A DNA stretch of 64,000 nt from Tildeniella nuda ZEHNDER 1965/U140 (GCA_019358895.1 JAHHIG010000005.1:186001-250000); one strand, 5' to 3'; counted from the first letter of the stretch, positions 1 to 10,088 are shown. A program made the numbers and translations. The notes: a model not told the origin generated them from the sequence alone.

Positions 1-1
1 T

Positions 2-169
2 AGTCTGATCCAGGACGATCGCCAACTCCGCCTCATTCCACTCTCTAACCCAATGGTGGAGCAGAATCATCACCGTCTCAACGTCGCCGCCTTAGAAGCT
101 GTAGTCGCAGAAGTGCTGTCAGCCAACTGGGACGTTCAAATTGACGATGAAGAGCACTTTTCGTTCTAA
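2..169 (+). CDS. C-terminal end of an unidentified protein (partial)
   Basis: An open frame enters from the left edge and ends at TAA 167-169, giving about 55 residues. They finish in an acidic, aromatic tail (DDEEHFSF). No start is present. The piece has no recognisable motif and I do not assign a family. It lies upstream of tgt on the same strand, separated by about 155 bp that show no gene. Confidence 0.55.
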   Translation, partial: SLIQDDRQLRLIPLSNPMVEQNHHRLNVAALEAVVAEVLSANWDVQIDDEEHFSF

Positions 170-324
170 GTACTGATACGCGTAGCGGCTAGTCAGCTTG
201 TGGCTCAAGAGCGAGTAGCCCATTGCTCGTCAGCGACACACTGATTGATTACCCTCTCTCTACGCGTCAGTGGTTCGTAATCGGCTTTTTCTCTAATTTT
301 CGATTCTTCTACATTCACTAACTC

Positions 325-1440
325 TTGATTACTGGCTTTTCGTTTACGTGCCAAGCGCTGTGCCGAGAGACTAAAGCACGAGCAGGACTCTTTGCAACGC
401 CGCACGGGTTAGTGGAAACACCACGCTTTATGCCCGTCGGTACGCTGGCAAATGTTAAAACAGTCACACCTGACCAGTTACGGGCAACTGGGGCACAGCT
501 CGTGTTGGCGAACACCTATCATTTGCATCTCCAGCCTGGAGAAAGCATCGTGGCGCGGGCTGGCGGACTGCATCGCTTTATGGCGTGGGATGGACCGATC
601 TTGACAGATTCTGGTGGGTTTCAGGTGTTTAGCTTGAGCGAGATGCGAACGATCGCCGAAGAGGGTGTAACCTTTCGATCGCCCCGTGATGGACAGATGA
701 TTCATTTAACACCTGAACGCTCGATCGCCATCCAGAATGCGCTGGGAGCAGATGTGATTATGGCGTTTGACGAATGTCCGCCTTATCCAGCCAGCTATGA
801 TGACGTGATGGAGTCTACAGAGCGTACCTATCGCTGGCTCAACCGCTGTATGGCAGCACACGAACGCTCTGATCAGGCGCTGTTTGGGATCGTGCAGGGT
901 GGTGTGTATCCCGATCTGCGGCGAAAGGCAGCAGCACAACTGGCACAGCTTGATTTGCCAGGGTACGCGATCGGAGGCGTGAGCGTTGGGGAACCAGCCG
1001 AGCTGATCGAAGCCATTGTGCAGGCAACAACGCCCTTGCTGCCACCAGATAAGCCCCGCTATCTGATGGGTGTTGGCACCTATCGAGAAATGGTACAGGC
1101 GATCGCGGCGGGCGTTGATCTGTTTGACTGTGTCATCCCAACCCGATTGGCACGACATGGAAATGCACTGGTGCAGGGCGATCGCTGGAACTTGCGTAAC
1201 GCTAAATTTCGTGAAGATTTTACGGCTCTGGATGCGTCCTGCGCGTGTTACACCTGCCAAAACTTTAGCCGTGCCTACCTCAGTCACCTGTTGCGATCGC
1301 AGGAGTTGCTGGCATACACGCTGCTTTCGATTCACAATATTACCGAGCTGGTGCAATTTACCCAAACGATTCGCCGCGCCATTTTCAGCGGCAGTTTTAC
1401 GGCAGAGTTTGGACACTGGCTATCAGGAAGAAAACGTTAG
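325..1440 (+). CDS. tgt: queuine tRNA-ribosyltransferase
   Basis: Exchanges guanine 34 for queuine or its precursor in GUN-anticodon tRNAs. The 371-residue length fits bacterial Tgt. Visible signatures are the [10 protein letters not shown] substrate-pocket segment near residue 95, [15 protein letters not shown] around residue 268 carrying the expected nucleophilic Asp, and the CxCxxC zinc site (CACYTC) near residue 308 with a following His. An in-frame TAA at 319 stands just before the only usable start, TTG 325, so this start is well constrained although it is not ATG. psbK follows 88 bp later. Confidence 0.96.
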   Translation: MITGFSFTCQALCRETKARAGLFATPHGLVETPRFMPVGTLANVKTVTPDQLRATGAQLVLANTYHLHLQPGESIVARAGGLHRFMAWDGPILTDSGGFQVFSLSEMRTIAEEGVTFRSPRDGQMIHLTPERSIAIQNALGADVIMAFDECPPYPASYDDVMESTERTYRWLNRCMAAHERSDQALFGIVQGGVYPDLRRKAAAQLAQLDLPGYAIGGVSVGEPAELIEAIVQATTPLLPPDKPRYLMGVGTYREMVQAIAAGVDLFDCVIPTRLARHGNALVQGDRWNLRNAKFREDFTALDASCACYTCQNFSRAYLSHLLRSQELLAYTLLSIHNITELVQFTQTIRRAIFSGSFTAEFGHWLSGRKR

Positions 1441-1528
1441 GCTGTCGATCGAGGACGCTTCGATACACATTCCATACCATGTTAAAATCAGAAGAAATTC
1501 TGAACTTGCTGAAGAGGTCATACATAAC

Positions 1529-1666
1529 ATGGAAGCAGCATTGCTCTTAGCAAAATTGCCTGAGGCTTACGCCATTTTCGATCCGCTGGTGAATGTTTTA
1601 CCCGTGATTCCAGTTTTCTTCCTGCTTCTGGCATTTGTCTGGCAGGCAGCAGTCGGTTTTAGATAA
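1529..1666 (+). CDS. psbK: photosystem II protein K
   Basis: A 45-residue single-span thylakoid protein of the photosystem II core. The mature part begins at the conserved [13 protein letters not shown] and ends in the hydrophobic helix and AAVGFR typical of PsbK. The eight residues before it form the usual short cleaved leader. ATG 1529 is preceded by GAGG at about 14 bases, which is a loose ribosome site. A rho-independent terminator follows at 1702. The tgt-psbK adjacency is familiar from cyanobacteria and supports the organism call. Confidence 0.97.
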   Translation: MEAALLLAKLPEAYAIFDPLVNVLPVIPVFFLLLAFVWQAAVGFR

Positions 1667-1701
1667 TTGCACAAAGCAAAACGACATCAAGAGGTTTTTT
1701 G

Positions 1702-1728
1702 AAGGCAGGCTATTGACCTGCCTTTTTT
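1702..1728 (+). terminator. rho-independent terminator after psbK
   Basis: Eight-base stem AAGGCAGG/CCTGCCTT with a 7-base loop, running into a tract of six T. It sits 36 bp after the psbK stop and faces the right way to end that transcript. Confidence 0.85.
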
Positions 1729-1849
1729 GATGGCTTGGCTTTAATGCGCTTGCAGCCTGTAGGATGTTTTTACTACAGACTGCTCTTGAGTCAGTAGGAA
1801 AACCCACAGAGCATCTACGATAGACATTAACGCTTTTTTGCTCCTCAGT

Positions 1850-3811
1850 ATGAGCTACTGCCTCAACCCTTACTGTCATGTACCTCAGAACCCTGATACA
1901 GCTAAGTTCTGCTCGACTTGTGGCTTTAAACTGCTGCTGGGCGATCGCTATCGGGCACTACAGTTGATCGGACGGGGTGGTTTTGGCAGAACATTCTTAG
2001 CTGTCGATGAGTACAAGCCGTCACGACCATCGTGCGTTATCAAGCAATTTTTTCCGCAAACCTATAGAGTTCGCGATCCCGAACACGCGCGTGAGCTGTT
2101 TCGACGTGAAGCAGTACAGTTAGAGGCATTGGGCGAACATCCTCAAATTCCGCAGTTGCTCGCGCATTTTGAGCAGGAAGAGTATCAGTATTTGGTGCAA
2201 GAGTTTATTGATGGTCCTAATCTTTTGCAGGAAACTCTAAAAAAGGGTGCCTTTAGCGAAGAACAAGTTTGGCAGTTGCTAAACGATCTGCTGCCTGTAA
2301 TCACTTTTATTCATAATCATCAAGTCATTCACCGAGATATCAAACCGCAGAATATTATTCGTCGTGCTGCCACGCGGCAGTTTGTGCTGGTTGACTTTGG
2401 TGCGGCTAAAACCATGAGTGATGCTGATGCATCGCAAACTGGAACGAGTATTGGTAGTCCTGTGTTTGCGGCACCAGAACAGGCGATCGGTCGGGCAATC
2501 TTTGCCAGCGACCTCTACAGCTTGGGTGTAACCTGCATTTATCTGCTAACTCAGGTACCACCAGCCGATTTGTTTGATACCGAAGAAGGCGGTTGGCAAT
2601 GGCAGCAACACCTCAAGCGCCCAGTGAGTCGGGCATTGGGCAATATTCTGGATAAACTGCTGCAAGGTGCGGTGAAACGGCGCTATCAAGCAGCAGCCGA
2701 TGTGCTGCGCGATCTCAATTCGCCAGTCGTGATGAGTGCACTGAATCTATCAACGGATGGCTATCACTTACCGACGCAAACGGCTCAAGGTTTTAATCGT
2801 GAAGGGGTGGCGCGATCGTCCAACCAACCAGCGCACCCTCCAGTACCGCTTGAAACATCAGCCCCTCTAACTCAAGCCGCTCAGCGCAAAACGTCTACAA
2901 ACTGGGTTTGCACCCAAACATTGACAGATCACGCAAGCTGGGTGCGATCGGTCGTCATTCATCCTGATGCAACGACCATTGCCAGCGGTAGCGGCGATCG
3001 CACCATTAAAATCTGGAATCTGGCAACGGGAACCCTTCTGCATACACTAGCCGCCAATGCAGGCTGGGTTCGTGCGATCGCGGTTAGCCCGCATGGTGAT
3101 ACTCTCGCTAGCTGTAATAATGATCGACGGGTTGTGCTCTGGCGCTGGGAAACGGGCGATCGCCTGCAAACGCTTGATGGGCACTCTGATTGGGCACGTG
3201 CGGTCTGCTTCAGCCCCAATGGTCAACTCCTCGCCAGCGGTAGCCAGGACAAAACGATCCGACTGTGGCATTTGCCAGCCGGAGGTGTGAAGCAAGTCCT
3301 TGTAGGACATACGCACTGGGTCATTACCGTCGCCTTTAGCCCCGATGGTCAGACGATAGCGAGCGGTAGTCGAGACAAAACCGTTCGCCTCTGGAACACT
3401 AACACAGGCAATCTAGTACACCTGCTGGAAGGTCATCAAGATGCCGTCAACGCGATCGTCATCAGCCCTGATGGGCAGACACTCGCCAGTGCCAGCGACG
3501 ATCGCACCATTCGACTATGGGATTTGCCAAGCGGAAAACTTAAACGTGTCCTTTCTGATCATGAAGGGGCGGTTAACGCTCTGGCGATCGACTCCAACGG
3601 CAAAATGCTAGTCAGCGGTAGTCAGGACACCACCATTAAGCTCTGGTCTTTGGACGGAACGCTGTTGGACTCTCTTGCAGGACACACAAACTGGGTCTGG
3701 TCAGTGGCGATAAGTTCAGGTCGTTCGCTGAAAGCCAACGCTACACCAGGAGCAGTCATTGTCAGCGGCAGTTGGGATGCTACGGTGAAAATCTGGCAGC
3801 AGCAAGGCTGA
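1850..3811 (+). CDS. zinc-ribbon Ser/Thr protein kinase with WD40 repeats
   Basis: 653 residues from ATG 1850 (a TTG at 1838 would add four). The N-terminus has a four-cysteine ribbon (CLNPYC...CSTC). A Hanks-type kinase domain of about 270 residues follows, with glycine loop GRGGFG, lysine in VIKQFF, catalytic HRDIKPQN, DFGAAK and APEQ. After a linker of about 70 residues come about seven WD40 blades with repeated xxSGSxDxTIRLW endings, probably one full propeller. This domain order is common in cyanobacteria. The substrate is unknown. It stands alone, with no partner gene close by. Confidence 0.93.
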   Translation: MSYCLNPYCHVPQNPDTAKFCSTCGFKLLLGDRYRALQLIGRGGFGRTFLAVDEYKPSRPSCVIKQFFPQTYRVRDPEHARELFRREAVQLEALGEHPQIPQLLAHFEQEEYQYLVQEFIDGPNLLQETLKKGAFSEEQVWQLLNDLLPVITFIHNHQVIHRDIKPQNIIRRAATRQFVLVDFGAAKTMSDADASQTGTSIGSPVFAAPEQAIGRAIFASDLYSLGVTCIYLLTQVPPADLFDTEEGGWQWQQHLKRPVSRALGNILDKLLQGAVKRRYQAAADVLRDLNSPVVMSALNLSTDGYHLPTQTAQGFNREGVARSSNQPAHPPVPLETSAPLTQAAQRKTSTNWVCTQTLTDHASWVRSVVIHPDATTIASGSGDRTIKIWNLATGTLLHTLAANAGWVRAIAVSPHGDTLASCNNDRRVVLWRWETGDRLQTLDGHSDWARAVCFSPNGQLLASGSQDKTIRLWHLPAGGVKQVLVGHTHWVITVAFSPDGQTIASGSRDKTVRLWNTNTGNLVHLLEGHQDAVNAIVISPDGQTLASASDDRTIRLWDLPSGKLKRVLSDHEGAVNALAIDSNGKMLVSGSQDTTIKLWSLDGTLLDSLAGHTNWVWSVAISSGRSLKANATPGAVIVSGSWDATVKIWQQQG

Positions 3812-4371
3812 ACGTTGAAGCTTGGCTTTCAGTGAGGAAAGTCACTACTGCCGTCTACCTTTTCTTGATCGTTTACAGAACAGCAGCGATCGCGCTGCAA
3901 ATGGGCTGCACGGTGTAATCTCGTCCCGGAGCAACCTCGCTATAGTAGCTTGTCGCCTTTTCAGCCGCCGTCAGCGATCGATAAACCAATGCAGCCGACG
4001 GTGTAAGAGACAATGTTAGCCAGCCTCTCCAAATACCAACAAGCCAGTCTTGCTCATTCACTTGAATGACGTACATCACGTTAACCTTCGCTCGACTTTC
4101 GCTAGAATCTTCTGAAACCGATCATAGCTTAGGGCGCGTCATCAATCAGCTCCAAAATCTTGCGGTATCAGCCTGATCGCGCCCGCTCCAACACACCAGG
4201 CTAGGGGCGGGAACCCTTGCTGCAAGTCATGTGTAGTTGTCATTGATGACAGCCCCTAGTGCAAGATAGCTACGCCTGAATACGCTCAACCATTGCAATT
4301 GCAACCTTAACGCGCTCAAGTATTGCCGCTACAGTCTATAAACGCAGTGTTGAGTGTAGAAGGATTTGTTC
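3812..4371. other. intergenic gap holding a TIR element
   Basis: This gap of about 560 bp contains the TIR element at 4132-4256. A 68-codon minus-strand frame (3873-4079) is open but has no recognisable motif, so I do not call it a gene. I see nothing else. Confidence 0.5.
4132..4256. mobile_element. MITE-like TIR element, copy A
   Basis: A 125-bp element. It starts GGGCGCGTCATCAAT and ends ATTGATGACAGCCCC, an imperfect inverted pair of about 15 bp. It is flanked by TA on both sides (4130-4131 and 4257-4258), as expected for IS630/Tc1-type insertion. A second copy lies at 46998-47123 and shares the ends and the internal blocks CTTGCGG-ATCAGC, GCGCCCGC and CAGGCTAGGGGC. It has no coding capacity. 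Confidence 0.7.
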
Positions 4372-4839
4372 TTACTGGTTCACACGCTCGGTGTAGCCAG
4401 CTTTAACCCAACCCTCACGACCACTGTCTTCTAATCTGACGCGCTGCCATTCGCGATCGGGGCTTTCCTCAAGCACCGTGACGCGCGTGTTGCTGGTAAC
4501 ACCACCAATCCGTGTAGCATCTCTGCTAGGGCTTTCACGCAAATTCAGACCCTGCGCCAGAGTGATGCGTGCGCGGTAGCCAACCGTTTCGCTGGGTTTA
4601 GGCGAGGGCTTTGGGGTAGCGCTAGGTTTAGGCGAAGGCTGTGTAGCCACGGGAGCGATCGAAGGCTTTGGTTGAGGCTTTGGTCTGGCAGTCGCACTGT
4701 CGTTGGGAAATGTTGGTCTGGGAGGGGGAGCCGTGAACTGAGCGATGACATACTGGGCAGCGAAGAAACAACCGCCGACGATCAGGGCGATCGCCAGGAA
4801 AACCCCACTGAGTATTTTAATCAAATGTGCCCAACTCAT
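4372..4839 (-). CDS. membrane-anchored SH3-type protein
   Basis: 155 residues from the ATG at 4839 (a TTG at 4848 adds three). One N-terminal transmembrane helix (about residues 8-30) is followed by a Pro/Lys/Ser-rich linker of PKPSP-type repeats. The C-terminal bacterial SH3 domain of about 70 residues has the NLRESPSRDATRIGG and WVKAGYTE signatures. Such proteins are usually exported and bind cell wall or partner proteins; the exact role is unknown. Only 40 bp separate it from the stop of the downstream-reading ycf46-like gene on the same strand. Confidence 0.75.
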   Translation of the reverse strand: MSWAHLIKILSGVFLAIALIVGGCFFAAQYVIAQFTAPPPRPTFPNDSATARPKPQPKPSIAPVATQPSPKPSATPKPSPKPSETVGYRARITLAQGLNLRESPSRDATRIGGVTSNTRVTVLEESPDREWQRVRLEDSGREGWVKAGYTERVNQ

Positions 4840-4879
4840 TGCTCGCAAACCTTCAGTGCTGGCAGCATTGTACCGTCTC

Positions 4880-6403
4880 TCAATCGGGTTGGTGCATCTG
4901 TCGCTGAATGCGGTTACTCAAGCTACTATGTTTCGACGCAAGACGTGCCTTTCCCGCTGCCGCCCACTCCTGCAAAAACTGAATTTGCTCCTGAGCGGTG
5001 CGTGCAAGTGGTACTATCTGGCTTGCTGCCTCTAAAATATCGTCGGTATTAAAATCCCGATTCTGGCTAAACCCAAGATGCATTGCTTCAATTAGCGTCT
5101 GTTCAATTTCAGCGCCAGAGAAGTCAGGGGTTTCATACGCTAAACGCTCCAGATCATACTGCTTCAGATTGTGCGGGCGCAGCCGTGACAAATGAACCGA
5201 AAAGATTTCCTCCCGCTCTTCCTGGCTGGGCAAACCCACAAAAAAGATCTCGTCAAACCGACCTTTGCGGAGCATTTCGGCAGGCAGCGACTGGATGTTA
5301 TTGGCGGTGGCAACGACAAAAACAGGGGTCGTCTTTTCGGCAAGCCAGGTAATGAACGTGCCAAACACACGACTGGTTGTGCCTGCATCGCCTCGACCAT
5401 CAACACCAGAAAACGCTTTATCAATCTCGTCAATCCACAAAATGCAGGGAGCAAGTGCTTCGGCGAGTTGAATCATCTGACGAGTGCGGGACTCGGATTC
5501 ACCGACTAAGCCAGCAAACAGCCGTCCTACATCCAGTCGCAGCAGGGGCAAGTGCCAGTGGTGCGCGATCGCCTTGGCGGTGAGCGACTTGCCCGTACCC
5601 TGAATGCCAACCAGCAGCAGACCTCTAGGATGGGGTAAGCCATACTGCCGCGCCCGTTCCGAAAAGGCACCCCCCCGCCGCAGCAACCAGTCCTTCAAAT
5701 TGTCCAGTCCGCCAATATCAGCAATATTCGCTGTGGTCGGATAAAAGTCGAGAATCTGGGTTTGGCGAATGGTTTGTCGCTTTTCTTCTAGAATCAGGTC
5801 TACGTCTTCGGGTCGCAGTTCGCCATGTGTTGCGATCGCCCGTGCCAGTACCCGACGAATTCGCTCCATTGACAAGCCCTGGCAGGAGCGCACCAACTCG
5901 TCCAGTACACGATTCTCCAGCGATCGCCCCGTAGCGACTAGCAGTCGCTCCACCTCAAGCCGAATTTCGGCAGCGGCGGGCAGCGGAAATTCTAGAATGG
6001 TCAATGCCTCACTCAGCTCATCGGGAATAGCGACTTGAGAGGACAGAATCACAATATTCTTGGGCTGTGCCTTCAGCGATCGCGCCAAATTACGTAGCTT
6101 GCGCGAAATAGCTACGTCTTCTAGAAATCGCTGAAAGTCGCGCAGGATGAAAATGGCGGCGGCGGCGGCTGGAAGTTTCTCAACAAACTCTAGAGCTTGC
6201 AGCGGATTGCGTTTGCCAAAACCTGCATCGTTCGGATTGCCTTGATAGCCATCGACAAAATCCCAGATGTAAACTGCCCGACTACCTTGTTGTCTAGCCG
6301 ATTGGGCGATCGCTGCTTCAAGACGCTCTTCTTCACGAGTGGGAATGTAAAGCAGCGGATAACGTGCCCGTAGCAACAACTCAAACTCATCGCTGAAGCT
6401 CAT
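4880..6403 (-). CDS. ycf46: Ycf46-like AAA ATPase
   Basis: 507 residues from ATG 6403 (a TTG at 6418 is less likely). The N-terminal half begins with the DEFELLLRARYPLLYI segment seen in Ycf46. The C-terminal AAA module has Walker A GIQGTGKS, Walker B ILWIDEIDKAF and the second region of homology around GRFDEIF. Ycf46 is encoded in some plastids and in cyanobacteria, where it has been linked to inorganic-carbon responses; I only infer that role here. It ends the conserved minus-strand rpmH-to-ycf46 cluster. Confidence 0.9.
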   Translation of the reverse strand: MSFSDEFELLLRARYPLLYIPTREEERLEAAIAQSARQQGSRAVYIWDFVDGYQGNPNDAGFGKRNPLQALEFVEKLPAAAAAIFILRDFQRFLEDVAISRKLRNLARSLKAQPKNIVILSSQVAIPDELSEALTILEFPLPAAAEIRLEVERLLVATGRSLENRVLDELVRSCQGLSMERIRRVLARAIATHGELRPEDVDLILEEKRQTIRQTQILDFYPTTANIADIGGLDNLKDWLLRRGGAFSERARQYGLPHPRGLLLVGIQGTGKSLTAKAIAHHWHLPLLRLDVGRLFAGLVGESESRTRQMIQLAEALAPCILWIDEIDKAFSGVDGRGDAGTTSRVFGTFITWLAEKTTPVFVVATANNIQSLPAEMLRKGRFDEIFFVGLPSQEEREEIFSVHLSRLRPHNLKQYDLERLAYETPDFSGAEIEQTLIEAMHLGFSQNRDFNTDDILEAASQIVPLARTAQEQIQFLQEWAAAGKARLASKHSSLSNRIQRQMHQPD

Positions 6404-6446
6404 GGCAGACAAACTCAAAAGGGCAGATTTAAAGCACGGTCATAGT

Positions 6447-6953
6447 CTAATTACGAAGCTGATCTTTGAATGTTTCCAGAGAAGCCCAACGGCGATCGAT
6501 CGTTGGAACAGTCGTATCGGTGGTCGTTATTTCAATGCCTTTGCAGTCTGGATCGCACAACTGCCGTTGAGGAATTTCCAGACATAGCTGCTCGTAGAGC
6601 CAGGTCGTAGGGTCAAAGTAGCCTTTTGGTGGCAGGGTTTCGATGAGATCTTCTGGGGCAATGTCTCGGTCTAACAGCACAGGCTCAACCTGCTCCGTTG
6701 TTTCGTCAAGCCAAATCAGTTCAGAGGGCGCGATCGACAGACGATAGTTGTACTGCTGTAGGCACCGATGACACATGAGCGTCACGATCGTCTCGGCTCT
6801 AGCTGACACGTCAAGATAGCTGCCCTGATGGGTGACCTTTAGCTGCCCTTGAACAGGGGTCAGGGTTTCAAGCCCTGGAACTAATTCGCTAAAGTTGATC
6901 ACCTCAGTCTGTTGAGGTGCCCTGGTCAATTGCGGAATATGAATCGTGTCCAT
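6447..6953 (-). CDS. yceD: DUF177/YceD family protein
   Basis: 168 residues. Members of the family are implicated in 23S rRNA accumulation or ribosome assembly. Two cysteine pairs typical of the family are visible: MCHRC near residue 61 and CDPDC near residue 133, probably one metal site. The central ELIWLDE and the PPKGYFDP-like turn also fit. It lies 43 bp upstream of the ycf46-like gene and 129 bp downstream of the R3H gene, in the usual cyanobacterial order. Confidence 0.88.
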   Translation of the reverse strand: MDTIHIPQLTRAPQQTEVINFSELVPGLETLTPVQGQLKVTHQGSYLDVSARAETIVTLMCHRCLQQYNYRLSIAPSELIWLDETTEQVEPVLLDRDIAPEDLIETLPPKGYFDPTTWLYEQLCLEIPQRQLCDPDCKGIEITTTDTTVPTIDRRWASLETFKDQLRN

Positions 6954-7082
6954 TGGTTTACTTCTCCTCTAACCAGTGGGTGCCCCTGGGTTAGTCGCGG
7001 TGCTCTCAACCACAAAGCGCCCGTGTGTCGATGGTTTAAAGCAGTGGTTGCTCGATCGTCATGATGTTGACGAAGCGCAAGA

Positions 7083-7574
7083 CTAGCTTTGCAACGGGCG
7101 GATGACCAGACGGCGATCGGGTTCCTGCCCACGACTAAACGTTTCCAGATCACCGTATTCCTTCAACATCGTGTGTACCTGACGGCGCTCGGCAGATGAC
7201 AGCGACTTCAGCTCATGCTCTGCGCTCGTCTCTCGCACTTCAGCCGCTGCCTGCTCAGCAATTTCTTTGAGTTCAGCGTAGCGACGCAGCCGATAGCCTG
7301 CCAACTCAACCGTAAACGCCTTCTGCTGTTCACGCTCCTGGCTCAGATTCAAAATCGCGTTGGTCAAATATTGAATCGAGTCCAGCACAGAACCACTGGG
7401 TCCTGTAATCAGTTCGATCTGTTCAGGGAGTAGCGTTGTCTCATCGATCGTGAGCCAGCAACTCTCCTCCGCAAAACTTGAGTTCATCTCAACTGTGACC
7501 GTTGAGTTCCAACCAGACAGTCGCAAAAGTGATTCTAACCACTGCTGTCCGCGCTGCATTTGATTGATGTCCAT
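7083..7574 (-). CDS. jag: Jag/KhpB-like KH-R3H RNA-binding protein
   Basis: 163 residues. The middle carries a KH-type fold with the GPSGSVLDSIQYLTNAIL segment. The C-terminus is an R3H domain (LSSAERRQVHTMLKEYGDLETFSRGQEPDRRLVI). It is the RNA-binding partner usually encoded directly after yidC; here the gap is only 10 bp, so co-transcription is likely. The N-terminal Jag domain of Firmicutes is absent, as is usual for cyanobacteria. Confidence 0.9.
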   Translation of the reverse strand: MDINQMQRGQQWLESLLRLSGWNSTVTVEMNSSFAEESCWLTIDETTLLPEQIELITGPSGSVLDSIQYLTNAILNLSQEREQQKAFTVELAGYRLRRYAELKEIAEQAAAEVRETSAEHELKSLSSAERRQVHTMLKEYGDLETFSRGQEPDRRLVIRPLQS

Positions 7575-7584
7575 ATACGGAACC

Positions 7585-8958
7585 TCACGCTTCTTTTTCG
7601 GAGTGTTCAGCTAACGGCAGGCTCTCTTCAATGTCGTCAACGGCGGCACTTTTGAGTTCCGCCGTTGGCTCCGCATGGTCTACCTTAGACGTTTGCGCGG
7701 ACTCAGTGACGACATCAGCTTTGGCTTCCTTCGGTTTCACGTCTCTTGCTTTAGGCTCTCTCGCTTTGGTCTCTTTTGCCTTGGCTTTTGCTTCAGAACC
7801 CTTTTTGGACGACTTAGCATCCGTGTCTTTCTTGGTTCGACCTGGCTCAAACGGTAAGACGGTCGCTTTGACTTCGATCGCTTTCTCCTCCGCTTCAACC
7901 AGTTTCTGAATCTCTTCCGGTAGAGGCTCACGCGATAGAACGAAGGTTTGAGCTGTTTGGAACATATTCGCGATCGTCATGTACATCAGCACCCCAGCAG
8001 GCAGGGGGAACCAGAAGAACATACCCGAAAACAGGATGGGTGTAATTTTATTGATAGTTTCTTGCTGCGGGTTGGCGTTAGCGCTCTTGCCTTGCCCCGA
8101 AAGCAATTGGTTGACATAAAGGCTCAAACCAAAGAACACAATCATGCCGACAATATCCCAATGGATTACCCCATCCGGATCCATCGCGCCTACCCGTCCC
8201 AGTTTGTCGATGAACAAAAAGCCTTTATCGGCTGCAAGACCAGGAAGAACACTCTTAAGGGTTACGTCACCCGGTTGCAATGCCTCGATCGTGCCATCAT
8301 CGTTCAGCTTGACTCGCTCTGCACCGCTTGCCACCTCAAAGCGAGGAGCTAGCTTTGTCTCAGGATATTCGTCCAGAAGCGTCTGTAACGGCTTCCCTTC
8401 AACCGTTTGAAAATCGACCTTTGTCGTTTCACCCACTGCCAGCTTGTTGCCGCCTGGAAGTACCGCGGTCACTGGCGCGTGAACGCCTTCTGAGACGTAG
8501 ATGTTTTGCGGTGCCGTCGTAAATGCCTGAGGCTGAATCTGCTCCAGTTGCTCTTTCGGTAAAATCTGTAGATTAATCGAATAAGGCACATCCGAAAACG
8601 GCGAACCCCGTAGAGTGGCAAACAGCGCAAACAGAATCGGCATCTGGAACAGGAGTGGAAGGCATCCAGCAAGGGGATTGCCAAATTCCTTCATGACCTT
8701 GCCCATCTCTTCTTGCTGCTTGGCAGGGTCGTCTTTGTAGCGATCGCGAATTTCCTGCTGTCGCTTCTGCATCACAGGCTGCACAACCTTCATGCGGCGC
8801 ATACTACGAATAGAGCCTGCACTCAAAGGGTAGAGTGCGAAACGGATGACTAACGTCAACGCGACAATTGCCAGCCCATAGCTCGGCACGATCCCGTAGA
8901 AAAAATCCAGGATCGGCAGCATTACATTGTTGGAAATAAACCCAATACCGAAGTCCAT
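7585..8958 (-). CDS. yidC: membrane protein insertase YidC/Oxa1
   Basis: 457 residues. Inserts proteins into the plasma and thylakoid membranes. The first helix (about 10-40) leads to the conserved cytoplasmic hairpin with [23 protein letters not shown]. The second hydrophobic segment contains [20 protein letters not shown], and further helices lie near 270-350. A loop of about 140 residues sits between helices two and three. The tail of about 100 residues is very rich in Lys, Ala and Glu and is likely to contact ribosomes. Neighbours rnpA and jag support the call. Confidence 0.95.
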   Translation of the reverse strand: MDFGIGFISNNVMLPILDFFYGIVPSYGLAIVALTLVIRFALYPLSAGSIRSMRRMKVVQPVMQKRQQEIRDRYKDDPAKQQEEMGKVMKEFGNPLAGCLPLLFQMPILFALFATLRGSPFSDVPYSINLQILPKEQLEQIQPQAFTTAPQNIYVSEGVHAPVTAVLPGGNKLAVGETTKVDFQTVEGKPLQTLLDEYPETKLAPRFEVASGAERVKLNDDGTIEALQPGDVTLKSVLPGLAADKGFLFIDKLGRVGAMDPDGVIHWDIVGMIVFFGLSLYVNQLLSGQGKSANANPQQETINKITPILFSGMFFWFPLPAGVLMYMTIANMFQTAQTFVLSREPLPEEIQKLVEAEEKAIEVKATVLPFEPGRTKKDTDAKSSKKGSEAKAKAKETKAREPKARDVKPKEAKADVVTESAQTSKVDHAEPTAELKSAAVDDIEESLPLAEHSEKEA

Positions 8959-9137
8959 GCGCCGAATGTCGCCTCTCGTACGTTGTGCAGTTTGAATTTA
9001 GCAGTTTCAAGCCAGGTATAGCCAACTTAATCCAGCTTTTATGCATCCAGCATACAGGTAAGCAGTGAGCCGTGTGCAAGTAGGGATAGTACACCAGTGG
9101 GCGCGTCGCTCAAGCTCTTTCCGTCGACTGCACCTGC

Positions 9138-9536
9138 CTAGCCCTGACCACCCAGCGAACCACTGACAGATTGCGCTCTAGGGGTTAGCTTATCGTTGAT
9201 GTAGTCGTAAGTAGCGCGGAAGTTTGGGAGCGATCGCAATTCCAGGCGACTACCATCTTTGAGCGTAATCACCATATCGCCCCAAAGACCCAATCCACGA
9301 GGAACGGTAACGACTTTGGCAATTTCAGAGTAAATAATATCAGCACGATCGCGCCCCATCCAGCCGCCAATCACAGAAATGCGCCGACTGGTAATGCGAT
9401 AGCGTAGCCAAAGCGCTCTGACCACTGCGGCAACAGTGAGCGGCAAGCAGATCACCGTGAAGCCCAAAAGTAGATTAAAGATCAGGTCTCCCACATGTGG
9501 ACCACCTTCGTAATAAATGTCTTCGCTAATCCCCAT
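9138..9536 (-). CDS. small membrane PH-domain protein
   Basis: About 132 residues from ATG 9536, which has GAGG six bases upstream; an ATG at 9551 would also work. A hydrophobic span (LIFNLLLGFTVICLPLTVAAVV) is followed by a bacterial PH-like domain with YRITSRRISVIGGWMGRDRADI and the KVVTVPRGLGLWGDMVI strand. The reading frame overlaps the end of rnpA by 11 bases, and yidC follows 179 bp on. This position between rnpA and yidC is conserved in cyanobacteria; the biochemical role is unknown. Confidence 0.82.
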   Translation of the reverse strand: MGISEDIYYEGGPHVGDLIFNLLLGFTVICLPLTVAAVVRALWLRYRITSRRISVIGGWMGRDRADIIYSEIAKVVTVPRGLGLWGDMVITLKDGSRLELRSLPNFRATYDYINDKLTPRAQSVSGSLGGQG

Positions 9537-9921
9537 CGCATACCTCAGCATTTATCAGCAACTGCTTTAATTCTTGCAGAAATTGTCGGTAATCGCACTG
9601 CGTTGCCTCTGGATGAACGATTACTATGAGATCCCATCCAGTTGAAAACTTGGGCAACAGTGAGTGCGCTGCCACCTTCAGCCGTCGCTTAATGCGGTTG
9701 CGGATGACAGCGCGCTTACTGACCTTCTGGCTAATGGAAATGCCCACTCGCGTTGGCTTAGCTATTTGCTCCGCGCTGTCGCTACTCTGCTTGGAAGAAC
9801 CGATGGACGATCGCCGCAGCACAACTACCGTCAGGTACGTAGACTTCCGTCGTCTACCTTTGCGATAAACAGCGTTAAAGTCTTGTCTAGACCTGAGGCG
9901 ATTTGCTTTGGATAGTGCCAC
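9526..9921 (-). CDS. rnpA: ribonuclease P protein component
   Basis: 131 residues, basic. Binds the RNase P RNA and helps mature tRNA 5' ends. The N-terminus LSKANRLRSRQDFNAVYRKG and the signature segment SKRAVIRNRIKRRLKVAAHS (about residues 67-86, the RNR motif) are diagnostic. It is 26 bp downstream of rpmH, as in most bacteria. A short low-complexity insert (about residues 36-56, Ser/Gln-rich) separates two core strands. Confidence 0.97.
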   Translation of the reverse strand: MALSKANRLRSRQDFNAVYRKGRRRKSTYLTVVVLRRSSIGSSKQSSDSAEQIAKPTRVGISISQKVSKRAVIRNRIKRRLKVAAHSLLPKFSTGWDLIVIVHPEATQCDYRQFLQELKQLLINAEVCDGD

Positions 9922-9947
9922 GTCCTCTAAAGTGCAGCGAATCAGAC

Positions 9948-10088
9948 TTAAGCGACAGCCAGACGAAAGCGACCTTTAGTTCTGCGTGCCTGAATTACTC
10001 GGCGACCAGTTGCAGTCCGCATACGAGCACGAAACCCAGAGGTTCGCTTACGTTTGCGACTGGTACCGCCCAAAGTTCGTTTTGTCAT
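9948..10088 (-). CDS. rpmH: ribosomal protein bL34
   Basis: 46 residues, strongly basic. It begins [20 protein letters not shown] and ends GRFRLAV followed by Ala, the standard bL34 pattern including the internal [18 protein letters not shown] is at 10088 and the stop TAA occupies 9948-9950. A protein of the large ribosomal subunit; rpmH-rnpA adjacency is nearly universal. Confidence 0.97.
   Translation of the reverse strand: MTKRTLGGTSRKRKRTSGFRARMRTATGRRVIQARRTKGRFRLAVA

Noticed and set aside
706-1416. 236-codon open frame opposite tgt
   Set aside because: Antisense shadow of a confidently identified gene.
3873-4079. 68-codon minus-strand open frame
   Set aside because: No motif, no ribosome site that stands out, and it overlaps nothing conserved. 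Left as unassigned.
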